Below, in pieces: positions 26,146 through 37,830 of a stretch of DNA of 64,000 nucleotides. The position numbers were made by a program, and so were the translations under genes. Each line of letters begins with the position of its first letter. Position 1 is the stretch's first letter. The DNA is taken from positions 13,575,501-13,639,500 of the forward strand of contig CM062218.1 in assembly GCA_031216445.1 (NCBI GenBank), read 5' to 3'. Source of the DNA: Lateolabrax maculatus (Eukaryota; Chordata; Actinopteri; Acropomatiformes; Lateolabracidae). The notes beneath the pieces are model-generated. The model worked only from the letters and a program-made list of their open reading frames with translations. It was not told where the DNA came from and did no database searches.

Positions 26146-29070
26146 AGCTGGGAGGCTGATAACGCAGCTTGATTCCTTCCAGCGGTTGCACGATGAGGAA
26201 GACGATGACAGCAACTCTTGGGTGAATCGCTCGGGGGGGGGAGGAAAAACCGGATTTTAACCCCCATTAAATACCACCAGTCCTCTCCCAGTGTCACCAC
26301 ACTGCCTGTGATGCTTTCCCGGTGGAGTCACAGTGACTTCCATGGCTTTTTCCCCCCCCCTGTAATGTTTCTTTCTGGAGCTCACTTTTGCTTTTCTATT
26401 TTTTAAGTGTCATGGGGTGTGGTGTTTTTTTTTTTTTCACAGGGGTGCTGGCCAACAGTTTAGCTGGAAGTGAGAGGTATCAAAGTTCATTATTCTGTAA
26501 CACCCCATATGTGGGTTGTCACTGTGCCACCATTACACCTTCAGATGTGACACATTTGATAGTTTACTTTCATGGTTAGGTGGTAATTAGTTCGGTATAA
26601 CAGAGCTCCTTCTGCCACTATGAGCTGGGTGTGGACAGGAATCTTGGCACGGCTCTTTTTTTTTTTGCCATCAGTCCGCTGCAAATGATAGTTTATCTCA
26701 CTCTAACTGAGGGGTTGAAGTCACAGTGCTGTTTTTTTGCGCTCTGCAGCTGACATATTTCTAAGACGTGTCTGAGCCATTGTCGGCTGTGTGAGGCTAA
26801 GGGGCTAGGAATGCAGCCAGGCTTGCAACCTTGATTTGAGGCCAAGAGGAGATAAGTCTGTACAAAGGGAAGCCCTTCCCTCTCTTTGAATCGAACCGCT
26901 TTTCCTTGATAGCACGCTGCTAATCAAAGTTTGCGTGTCCTACGGATGCAATAATCAATACCACAACAGAGACAGTTTGCTCCTTGCATGAGCAGCTGCA
27001 TAGATGTTACTTTGCAGGAAAGACATATTGTCCAGCGACAATCCCCTCAACAAGTGGCTTCAAATAGATATCTAATCTGAAATGAAGCCTGCGTTGAATG
27101 GCCTCTTTGTGGTTTGACACCTTTTAACAGCACCCAACACATGTAATCTGAGTGCTGAGGTTTGTCCATATAAATGCCTGTTTCAGCATCTTCCAAGCGT
27201 TTTGTTTATGATTCCAGATCAATTCGTGTCACTTACTAGCCATTTAGTACAGTGCAGGGCTCTAGATGGAAATTTCCACACCTGCAAGAGTCTGACTGTT
27301 ACACTGTGAATCTGCCAATAAGTGCTGGTATTGGCAGTGAGTGTGTGAAAGGTCCTTGTCAAGATACAATAGCCGCACTGTGGGCTTGTAATGTGAGGCC
27401 CCTCGATAGGAACACATCGGACAATAGGCGCATTGGAGGGGGAAATAAAAAATCACTATGCTAATTTCAGGTCAATCACTTGGTACATTGCAAAACATGG
27501 GGAGCAGTACTGATGGACAGAAGTCGATAAACAAAACTATTCTCACACATCTGGCCATTAATAAAAACATTACTTAGCGAGCATCCGTGTGTGAGCGTGA
27601 GTGAGTTCACGTGTCTGACTCTACGGCTCCTGTCCAGCTATCATTGTGAAACAGAAATCGCATTTGGAATTGCCAACTATGACAGATTGAGTGCAGCATG
27701 TGTGGGTCGCAGAGTGTCTCAATGCTTGATAAAACAAGTGGACTTTCACCTGGCTGATTGCAGTGCTTGTGGGAGCAGCTGCCCTTTACAGGGCATATAA
27801 AACAAGGCCAGACCTCCTCAGGTCCTCAGCTATGGGCTCGGCTCCTTTATTCCTTATGTATATTGTAACGTCTATCTGATTTAGTCTTATTGTGTTCTCT
27901 TACTTTCATCCTTTGAAGGACTTTGTTGACTTCATTTTTTAAACATGCTGTACAAACAGTTATTCTTAGTAATGTTATGTACAGTGATTTCTGGGAGCTC
28001 GGTGTTGAGTAAAATGAAATAAATCATTATGAGGCGGTGTAAGGACATGGCATGTAAGACCTGTCATGACCAGAGAGGCTAAAACAAGAACATACTGTAT
28101 AACTTTTTAATATGGAAATCTTCAAGGAACATTAGAGCAAATTAGATCCAGATTTTTGTGTTGTTCACATGTCTTGTTCCTTGTTTCTTCTTCTTCTCCA
28201 TCTGCCTCTTCCACTGATACAGTAGGCTGCACACACTGTAGGCCTCCTCTGTACTACTGTACATCCATTAGTAGCACAAACTGTCTCCTGCTCTCTGTAT
28301 CTTGTCTCTGCTGTATGCCAATGGGTCACCCAGTTCAAGTGTGTTTGATCTCTAAGTTCATAACCGCGATGCACTGCTGTTCACTGCAAACAGAGAAGAT
28401 AATAAAAGACAGAATATGTACCACTGAAGGTCAAAGCTCAACCATTCCACTGCTAAATCATGTACAGCAAATGTATTTAATATAGCAGGATTATGAGCGG
28501 TTTCCTGCCTTGTGTTTTTTCTTCAACTTTATTCAGCACACGCCCATCCCAGACTCTCTGTGTGGCCCTCGTCAGAGGTAGAACTAGTCATGACAACCAG
28601 TGATGCAAGAGGCTTTTAGCAAAAATTGGTGATTCAGTCACACATGACATGAAACGTGTCTGGGGTCATGTAGTAAATGGTGTGTGAGCTGATGCAGATT
28701 TGTAACCGATGCAGAAAGGTGTGCCTGCATTGTATTGTCCGTGATAAGCAAGACAACGTTAAGGTTGTGGCACTGATAGTGTCTGATAACCTCTGTGGTA
28801 AATATTTACAAATGTTTTGTCAAATTAACAAAAAAAGTTGACAGGTAACTTTCAAAGGATACATTTTGGTGTCCAGATAAATCATTACAAGCAGTCTGTG
28901 GCCCAGTCTTGTTTCTTGGTTTCTTGTTTGATACCACTCTCATGTCTGATAATTAACACATTATCTCTCATTTGCTTAACATGTACAAAAACCAAAGTAA
29001 AAGCCAGGCTAGTTGTTTCCCACGGTTTCTAGCTGGCAATGCTGGATAAAAAGATATGAGAATGGCATCG

Positions 29071-29110
29071 ATCTTCATCTAACTTTAAGCATCTTCATCT
29101 AACTTTAAGC
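29071..29110. repeat. Exact 20-bp tandem duplication
   Basis: The 20-mer atcttcatctaactttaagc occurs twice in immediate succession with no mismatch. Confidence 0.95.
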
Positions 29111-32100
29111 AAGAAATTTAAGAAGCGTATGTGCCAAAATGTCAAACTGTTTGAATCTTTAAAAATTTAAAAATAAAAAAAAAAGAAAATGTGTGAAATA
29201 TCACGTCTAATTTATTATCTTAACAAACATATCTTGTTTCTTTCCCAGATCATAATTACTGTAAACCACTTTCACATGTTTTGTGGTTTTCCATCCTGGA
29301 AAGAGATCTTTTTTCTTCGAAACAGCCAGCACCCAGGTGTTTTATGAATGTATGCAGTATGTAATTATTGCACCTCATCCTTGGTCAAGACAAGCAAACT
29401 TTATTTGGCTGTAAAGTGAGTTTTACACTCCTGCACAGTTCTGATGTGAAGTTTTCCTTGGCTTGACCTATATTCAATATTGATTATCTCAATAAGGTGC
29501 AGTAACTGCTGTGATAAGACTGTCCTCTTTTCCCTTGATATTGATAAGGTTGTTACTGAGTGACTAACCAGGGTAAATGTTAAAACGGTTAAACAGTAAA
29601 GCCTTAATAACATTGTTTGTTTGGTCTGTGAGCTCCTTGGAGCAAAGGTTAAACTAACTGGACACATACAAAATGTGAACACGCTCCTTAGGTCTTCAAT
29701 GTTAACTGAAGCTCCACTTCTGTTTAATGCAGATGCTGTAATCTTGGAACATATGTAAATCATGATAAAGAAAAGAAAATCTTCTTCACTGTTGTTGTTA
29801 AAGGATGTGTATCAGACTTGTTGTTTTAGAGTCACATAACCACACTGACAGTCAGCTGACAAATTCTCAAAGCGGTGAGACAAACAAGTCTGTGTAATTA
29901 TTAAAGGCCGTATCTTAAAAAGGCATGAACAACCTTGTGTCTTTTCTAAGAAAGGCAAGGGCACAAAACTAGTAACAGATTAGTTGTGGTGTGGTCATTC
30001 ATGTATTCACATTGTCTAACTGAATAAGTGTTATGTACAATGCATTCAAGTGACAATCTGATATGCATAGTTGCCCTTTAATGGCAATTGAAAAATTCAG
30101 TTAATCTTGATAAAAGGCAATAGTGGCCAACCAGCTATGCAACTAAACACAAAGGAGATGGTGGTTGTATGAATCACCAGCATGCATCTGACTGAGCACT
30201 TTCTGTGTTGCATAAGAAAAGAGGATAGACAAACAATGAGTGGACTTGAGCTAACCTAATCTTCCCAGAGCTACAGTCACTGTTCGTCAAGTCCATCATG
30301 GCGCTAATATCTTTATCACCAGCACCAATTTTAGACACAGTAAACATGCCAAGGCACAGTGGGTACTGATGACACACCAAAACAATGCTGGAGTAGTGCT
30401 CTCAGTGGGTTTTTACACTGTGCCAACTGTAAATACGTACTACTCTACTGTAGCTGTACAGGCGGGGCATTGGTGTTACCCAGGAATCTCTGAATACAGA
30501 TGAGATGAATAATGATGCAATTTAATTTCTTTAAATTGGCAACAAATTGATGCTGTTTAATTGTACCTGCCTAATTACAAAGTTTTTTTCTGCATTAGAT
30601 CTGGCAGGAGAAACACATTCCAGCAGAAGGTCAGATAAAGTTGGACCGGTAACTTAAGTGGAAACTGCACCTAACCAGCCTCTGTTTTGATTCCTGGGGA
30701 AAATATGTGAGGTCAGGATGACAGGATGTTAGCGGGTGGGTGAGACTGCGCCGTGTTGGATTTAAACTCAGCTACAGAGATTTGAACTCGGCGGGCTATC
30801 AAGTGCACATTCACCCCTCAGCTTGATTCAGTTCCGATCAAATTGATTGAAAATATTGGAGCCTAAGAGTGAAATGTGATCCTGGTCATGGGCCTCTCCC
30901 TGGATGTATTAAAGGGACAGTCTGTGTCCTGTGACATACAGAGGAAAAACTGTGATAACAGCCCCTGCTGTGTCACAGGTGGGTCTCTGTTTTCACTCGT
31001 CCTCCACACAGGAACATTAGTTGATGTTCTGTGGAACAACAGGGTTTATATATAAACAGTGGACACAGCTGTTTGGATTATTACAGTGGGTGTGAGGGGT
31101 GTCTGTTGAAATAGATATAAGGGACGGTGGTGTGTATGTGAATAAGGGGAGAGGGGGCATCAGTAGAAATAAGAAAGGGGAGGCAGGAGTGGGCAAGGAG
31201 TCACGCGTGCATTTTTCGCTTGGGGGAGCGCTACCTGTTTTCCTTTGTTTCAAGTCTTATGCTTGGCTAATCTAACACACTGCTGGCTATACCTTTTCAA
31301 CGTACAGCTATGAGAGTAGTATCAATGTTCTCATCTAACTATAAAGCAAATTAAGGTATTTCCCAAAATGCGGAACTATTGTTTTAACGAATATCGAAGG
31401 GGTGATACAGAGGGCAGACTTTGGAAGGAGACTGTTGCTTGGCTGCATGTGCTTGAAGGATGTTTTGACTGACCGCGTGTCCTCAAAGTTACCGATTCAT
31501 TCATGGCCAAGGGAAATTTATAGCTGATTAACTATTTCCCCCAAAAAGTTGGATGTAAAAGCATTGTTATTGTGTTGCCTGCTTCACTGTCTGAGTTGTT
31601 GTTGTTATTACTTAGTGAAGAATTAGTTGGTGACCCAGATAGCCCAGCTGTTAATTATAACTTATTAACTTTATAGTGAGGATAAACAGTCACACACTGT
31701 TCAAAAGAAGATAATCCAACAATATCACTGTTGTAAATCAAAGGTCACTCCTACACCTCCTCAGGACAAACCATTTTCAGTAGTGTTTATAAAAGTTATA
31801 AAAAGTGCTTGGGGCCATCACTGTTTTTTCTACTTAGATGCCCTTTGTGAGACGCCTGCTCTTTTTTTACTTTGATACGTCAAAGTATAATCATATGTGC
31901 TGCAAAAAGACAGTTACAATATTAAATATCCTATATTTAAAAGATATTTAACAGCCTTTTTTCCCCTCGATGTCTCAATCCCTGTGTGTAGATGGAAAAA
32001 AAAAGGTAAACTCAGCAGCACTTTTTAAAGCACTTTGAAAGTTAACACAACTAGGGCTCATTGTGTGTGATGCTGCCTTCAGGGGCTGTTGTAAAAATTT

Positions 32101-32140
32101 ATTTTATAATAAGACATAACATTCAATGATGTAGGGGCAA

Positions 32141-32590
32141 GATGGTGAGGAATTATTCAGATGTTTTACTTAAGAAAAAGTAACAATACTGCACTGTTGG
32201 ACTGTAAAAGTCCTGCATTCTAAATGTTTAACTTGATTAAAAGTACATCAATATTATTACCAAAAACTACTTATATTCTATTATTATTGCAGAGCCATAA
32301 TGTGAAAGTAACATTTTACTGTTAAAGTTTGTCAAGGTGAAGCACATCTTAACTAATTTATACACTCTTGTATATTTGGATTTATGACGATGGATCATAT
32401 GCTTTGTGGGTAAAATTTCTAATTTGTAGTAACTATAGCTGTCATAAATAATGTTACTGAGTGAAAATAAATATGTTTCCCTCTGAAAGGCATTGGAGTA
32501 AAAGTAGAAAGCAGCATGGAATGGAGATACTCAAGTCCAGTGAGTTTTTAAGTATAGCCTGCTTGAGTTAAAGTACTCTGATGTTGACAT
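32141..32590. mobile_element. Degraded copy of a widespread fish non-autonomous repeat
   Basis: Opens with ggtgaggaattattcag and ttttacttaagaaaaagta, contains actgtaaaagtcctgcatt and tttccctctgaaag, and later ggagtaaaagtagaaa and gagatactcaagt. These phrases occur in a fixed order in a common teleost repeat that begins 'gtggaagaagtattcagatcctttactt'. Boundaries are approximate and no coding capacity is present. Confidence 0.55.
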
Positions 32591-32789
32591 TAAATACTAA
32601 AACATTAAACATTAGCCAAAATAGTGTGCATTTAACATCATAAAATGTTTTTATTCACGGAACACAGACACTTCCAGGCGCTTTTTTTCCTGCTCATTTT
32701 CCATTAGTCTATCGCTGCACTCACGTACCTTTCAAAATAAAACAACAGCCACAACAAAAACAGACCTGCTTATGTGTTTGTACCACGTG

Positions 32790-32960
32790 TTCGTGTGCAG
32801 CCTGAGTCAGCAGGCGGGCGGTGCAGTTTGCATGGAGAGCAGTTTGAGGGCGGCAGCTGCCGTGGGCGGCGCAGGGCGGGACCGGGACGAGGAAGACGAG
32901 CGCGACGTGACTGCCCCGATTGTTGCTTGTTGTGAACGGATGTCAACGTGGTGCCTGTTT
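32790..32960. promoter_or_regulatory. Isolated GC/CpG-rich island
   Basis: About 170 bases are markedly richer in G, C and CpG than the AT-rich DNA on both sides. The island contains a TGAGTCAGCA element (AP-1/Maf type), GGGCGG boxes, an octamer-like ATGCAAAC on the minus strand, and GTGACTGCC. A 65-codon open frame crosses it, but its composition suggests chance. It could be an unannotated promoter or enhancer; no downstream exon was identified. Confidence 0.35.
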
Positions 32961-33149
32961 ATCCTCTGACGTGCGAGTGGGGCCACACCTCTGGGACACC
33001 TGCAGCACTTACTCAGGACATTATGGCATGAGTACAGTGAGTACAGTGAGCTGATGTGCTGGATTTCAGGATAAGAATGTGTCTGTAATCTACTGTACCT
33101 TTAAGCAGAATCAACACAACGTACCTGTAGTAGTTTACTCCTGTAGACA

Positions 33150-33445
33150 ACCCTAACATATAATTTGGAGGTACTTATTTAAGTATTTCAACTTTTAAAA
33201 CAACACTATCATTATCAACCTAAAGGACATTATGCATTGTTATAGGTTAAACCACTGAACGGTATATGTAAAATAATTAAACCAACCTTACCACAACCTG
33301 TTACACCATTCAAACACTTAACAGGATAATTATAAGTACTTTTACCTTTGATACTTTACATACATTTTGCTTTTAAATTGAGTGTCTTTATGTTGTAGTG
33401 TTGCTACTTTTACTTGAGTAAATGTTCTGAACACTTCCACCACTG
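33150..33445. mobile_element. Second degraded copy of the fish repeat family
   Basis: The 3' part reads acttttacctttgatactt, gctacttttacttgagtaa and then ends cttccaccactg, the inverted-repeat end characteristic of the same family as the element at 13886-14234. The 5' limit is unclear. Confidence 0.5.
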
Positions 33446-36270
33446 GGCATTACTGCAATGTTCCTACTGTATGTTCTTGCTTACAGTATGCCAAATTGTT
33501 AAATTGTAGTATTTGTTTATTTATTTTTTACTAGTATTTGCTATTGTAGTACAAAGCATGAGACATTAAGTAATAATGGCATAAGATATTCTTTCATTAC
33601 TCTACAGACTCCACTGACAAATGGGAGGAAATGGGGCTAATTTTAGTGCACTTGTCCTCAGTGCAGCAGGCTCCCATGGTGTCTCCTGGCCTGTAAACAA
33701 GCTGCGGAGCAACTGTCTAAAGATAAGCCTGCACACACACAATCACACACTCATACAATAGGCCAGCTCAGAAGCACGGGCCAAAGGCAATCAAGTAAAT
33801 TCTAGTGCAACAGAAACTTTATTACTGTAACAAATCATCAAAATAACAGCATCATTTGAAATGAGAGGAGAGTCATATTTTACTTCAGGGGGAATTACTA
33901 GCCAGGACTGCAGTTGTAAGGTTACATTTTGGGTTAAGGGATTTGTTACAGAATAGAGTAATGTAAAAACACTGACAGAGACAATCCAGAAAAAGGTCAG
34001 GAAATCTGTGACATCCAGAGCAATACGAGCCTGTACGGCAAATGCAGTGAGGATCCTCTGCACAATACAACATTCAGGGGGATTAATGCTTGAACCAGTT
34101 TACTTAATCAGTAAATACAAACCAGCAACTGAAGTTAATCCTTAACAGTAGACTCGCAGACAGACAAGCTCCAGTTTCTTCTGACTGGACAATTAAAGGA
34201 AATCTTGTCAGCTCAAACCCCTGGTCTCACTTTTATGAAATTATGTTTGTCACTGTAAAATCTGGGGCTTGTAATCATTCATAACGGTGCAGTTGCTGTG
34301 CCTGGCTAAGGCCCTTTTTCATCCAGGGATAGGACTGAATGAAATATCCCCAAAGAAGCTGCTCTGGAGCTTAAAAGACAGTGTGTAAGTTCCACATAAG
34401 TGTAAGGAATTAGGTAGAGGAGAATAAAAAGAGAAGCAGTGAAGAAAAGGAAAGAGAAGTGGTTTTTGTCTCCCGTCCCTCAGTGTGTCACTCAGTCAGT
34501 CACATGCTCAGCCGTTCTGTCTGACTGCCAGGCTCTGCTCTCTCAGTGTAATCTCTGTTGACCAGTCAGCGAAGGGGGGGGAGAAAAAAAAAAAAAAAAG
34601 ATGGAGGGCAGGATGTCTGCGTCGCAATTTAGGTCGTCCACTAGTAATCCCACGGGGTGCAAGTATGTCGTGGGCAAACGATGCCAAATGTTGAGCTCAC
34701 CCAACTCCTCTTCCTTGCCCTCTGTCCGGCCAAGTTCTTGTCTCGTGACAGACCTCCCTCAGTTTGCCTTCGACTACAAAACTCACATGCTCTGATGTTA
34801 TCTGCGAGAAATTCCTGACCTTGAAAAGGGCTCTCAAGTAGGGGGGTAAAATTAATAAGAATTGATAAATCTAAACTTGACCTCAGATGATTCAATCTAT
34901 TGAATTGCTTCATAACTCAAAAGTGCTGCATAATGATTTAAATAAAACCCAATCTTCTCTGACTGAGACACTCAACATTTCACATTTGGATACACATCAT
35001 ATGATTTAAAACCTATTTACCACCAATTAGCTGTTGCGACTGAATTTGCACTGTATCATCTTGTGAACATTATCTTATGGTATGGGTGGGCTTATGGTTT
35101 AAATCAATATCCAAGTTGAGCCTCCCGCTTTATACCATATAGCTTGGAATAAGAAGAATTAAACAAACTTTAATGTGGACCAGTGGTTTGACTTTGCTAG
35201 ACAACATAACTCTGAATGTAGGTGTAAACTTACGTGTGCATTCTTCAGTCAGTCAGATGACCCTGATGGCGGCCACAAGCCACAATGCTTTTTTTTTTTC
35301 AGTCTCCATCCTTCAAGTATGTGAAACTTCAAGTATGTGAAGTTGTGCTGGAAATCTGTACCCTGTGCACTCTTCTGTGTGTTCCTGGCTTTAAACATCT
35401 CAGGTAATCCCCGGCACTTGCACAATGTTTACAGTCTGCCTCACAACTTGCTACCAAGCCTGTTCATGAAGTTGAAATATCTTGTGTTGAGTGAGTGGGG
35501 CAGAGAAAGGTGAATGTCTTTTGTTGATAATCCCTGACTCTTGGCTTTTCCATTCTGACTAAATCCTATACGGTTGATGGGTAAACTAATGTGACTCCAC
35601 CCCACATAGTCCACAAAGTGAGTGTTTGAAGATGCAGAACACATTGTGTTGCACTGTGCATCATGTTTGACTATATTTAGAAATGCATCCTTCAACCTTC
35701 AAATTGAATTACTGGACGTTTATTCTGCACTTGCTTGCTTAAAGGAAGTAGGTAATAGTTCAGTCCATGTACCTTTTGGCACAGATGTGGTGCTACTAGA
35801 AAAGCAAACAGATTTCATCTACTACATATTTGCTCAACTCAACCTTGCCACTGTGGTCAGTCAACTCAGTCTCGGGTCACCCACCAAAATAGGGTGACTG
35901 CAACTCAGGAAGAAGGTTTAAAGTTCAAATTTAACATCTGCAATCTTTACACACTGTAACATGGTGAGATTAGGAGGATGACTATAAATAGACAACTAGT
36001 GATCATAGAATCGTATTAAAATGTCACAAAATGTTGGAGAAAAGTGCCAGGATGCAGAAGAAACACCTTTAATCATTTTGAGTTTGATACAAGGGAGTTA
36101 GTTGACAATGATTGTATTTCAGTCTAAACTTTGAAATACTGTAACACCCTCTCTTGTGGTCAGATGCTGACCTCAAACACAAAGGAAACCATGTAAAAAA
36201 ATGTATATATATAAATGTCCTAGTAATCATATTACACACTGCTCATGTGCTGAACAAGATCATGCAAGTC

Positions 36271-36276
36271 TTTATT
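36271..36276 (-). terminator. Candidate poly(A) signal for FoxH1-like gene A
   Basis: TTTATT on plus is AATAAA on minus, about 215 bases past the stop codon of gene A. It is the first match downstream. Gene B uses a different, much closer signal, so the 3' ends of the two copies have diverged. Confidence 0.4.
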
Positions 36277-36490
36277 CCCACTGAGCTTACATCAAGGAGA
36301 ACATCTACCAACAAAATAAAGCCACAAATAAAAGAGATATTTATGACACAAGGAGGCACACCAGACCATTTAGTCCTTGTGTGGTTTCAAAGTGTGTGTC
36401 TGATTTTAAAGAAAATCTCTCTGAAGTGTAGGCTCCAATTAAAAACATAAAACATATAAAAGTGCAATTTGGAAGCAGGAAAAAATATTT

Positions 36491-37625
36491 TTACAAACGA
36501 AAATGTAAAGCATCATGGGTAAATGTGGGTACAGAGTAAGTGATGTAACTGCTGTGTGGGCTGGTGAAATGAGGAGCAGCACCGGCTCCTGTGTAGACGG
36601 GGAACGAGGACTCAGTCCACACGTGCATCCTCTTGATGGGTTTAGCAGCTCCAGCAGCAGTGAGTCCATGGTGTGTGCTGCCCCCTGTTGAGCAGATGGG
36701 GGAACTTCCAGCTGAAGCTTGAAGGAGGAGAGGCTCCTCAGGCTCCCAGCTGAAGCTCCTCTTGGTCCCAACTCTGTGTCCGTGTGTGGGCCGATGCTGC
36801 TGCTGCTCCACTCTGACCGGCACACTGGAGAGAGGAGAAGCTCTGGGGGCCCGAGCGGAGGGACCGTCTCTCTTCAGGAGCGATTCGATGGAGAAAGGAC
36901 TGCTGAACTTCACCTCACATCTGATCTGAACGGCTCTGCAGGCCGCAGGTTCAGGAGAGTGGAGAGCTGAGCAGTGCTCTGATGGTCTGCTCGTGTTCTC
37001 CGTTTCCACTTTGGAGGCCAACTCGGGGAAGAGCCGCAGGATTCCTTTGAAGTGGCGACGCACCATCTTTGCTGTGATGTGACTGGGGTCCAGTTTCCAG
37101 TAGTTTCTCTTACTGTCCAGTGAATCTGGAAGCACTGGAACCTGAAAAATACAACACAGGCTTTTTTAGGTTAAGTTGTTTCTTTAAAAATAAAAAAAGA
37201 AATGTGTTCATTTGAAATATCAGAAGTTTTGGAATAAACCTCACCTTGACAAAACATTTGTTGGCTGATAAACAGACTCTGATGTTGTTCTCAACAGATT
37301 TTCTGTCTTCAGAGATAAGTGGTGCCAGTCTGTCCATCAGCTGCAAATTGAAATTAGAGGTTTTAAACTGACAGTGTGTTTGAAATGGCAATTTTCTTAG
37401 AGATGGTTATCGCAGATGTTTTGACATTCTTAAGCATAGTTACTGAAAAAAAACTTAATTCTTTCTTACCTGAGCAAAAGTGAGCATCTTGCCTGGAGCG
37501 TCTTGGAGGACGACAGCGATCTTAGCCAGGTAGGTGGTGCTCTTCCTGAACAGATGTTGCAGAGAGCTGCTGCCTGGAGCAGAGAGAGGCCGCTGAGCTC
37601 CAAACCTCTCAGTCCTGTTCTGCAT
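36491..37625 (-). CDS. FoxH1-like forkhead protein, copy A (intact)
   Basis: Three minus-strand exons, 37470-37625, 37245-37340 and 36491-37141, join in phase 0 to give 300 residues. Residues about 30-115 form a forkhead (winged-helix) domain: TTYLAKIAVVLQDAP (helix 1), LTFAQLMDRLAPLIS (helix 2), ENNIRVCLSANKCFVKVP (recognition helix) and KRNYWKLDPSHI (wing). Helix 1 resembles the TYLAMIALVIQAAP of FoxH1. FSIESLL at 167-173 is an EH1 Groucho-binding motif, similar in place and form to one in zebrafish Foxh1. The protein is expected to be a nuclear DNA-binding regulator. The usual RHNLS is RVCLS, which is atypical. No Smad-interaction motif was recognised. The start is the ATG conserved in copy B; the frame is open upstream without another ATG. 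FoxH1 subfamily assignment is tentative; forkhead membership is firm. Confidence 0.75.
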
Positions 37626-37639
37626 CTTGTTTGTTGAAG

Positions 37640-37830
37640 GGTCAAGTCCCACACCCAGAGCAGTGTGATCACCCCCTCGCTGAGTGCAGATGTGGCCCTG
37701 AAGTGGTCAGCTGTGGATTTAAGTCCTGTGGGGACAATAGGACATTAGAAGGTGTGCACTGCAGGTTAATGAGGACCTTTTGATAAGTCGAAGATGAGCC
37801 GTTACTGCTGGAGGTGGAGCCAGTGATCAT
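37640..37830 (-). promoter_or_regulatory. Conserved upstream module of FoxH1-like copy A
   Basis: This block is shared, inverted, with 41131-41285 before copy B and is recognisable upstream of copies C and D. Minus-strand landmarks in order: tgatcactggctccacctcc, aggtcctcattaac, gtcctattgtccccacagg, and GACTTAAATCCACAGCTGACC, a TATA-like position about 90 bases before the ATG. It also holds TGTGGATT (37712-37719 on plus), matching the published FoxH1 site TGTGGATT/AATCCACA. Promoter function is inferred from position and conservation. Confidence 0.5.

Larger units (their letters stand above)
26200..36250. other. Gene-poor interval between ndrg1 and forkhead cluster
   Basis: No coding exon was recognised on either strand in about 10 kb. 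Open frames are short and lack domain features. Contents: two degraded copies of a fish repeat family (32141-32590 and 33150-33445), a GC-rich island (32790-32960), several short exact tandem duplications (29071-29110, 33029-33050, 35311-35342), and homopolymers. In human, ST3GAL1 follows NDRG1; nothing similar is visible here. Confidence 0.6.

Noticed and set aside
25770..26300. A 176-codon minus-strand frame over the ndrg1 upstream promoter
   Set aside because: It runs through a TATA box, a CCAAT box and a GA microsatellite (translated as repeated RE), so it is chance.
36719..36970. An 83-codon open frame antisense to FoxH1-like copy A, repeated antisense to copies B and C
   Set aside because: It recurs because the DNA copies are nearly identical. 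It has no domain character, no splice structure and lies opposite a well-supported exon.
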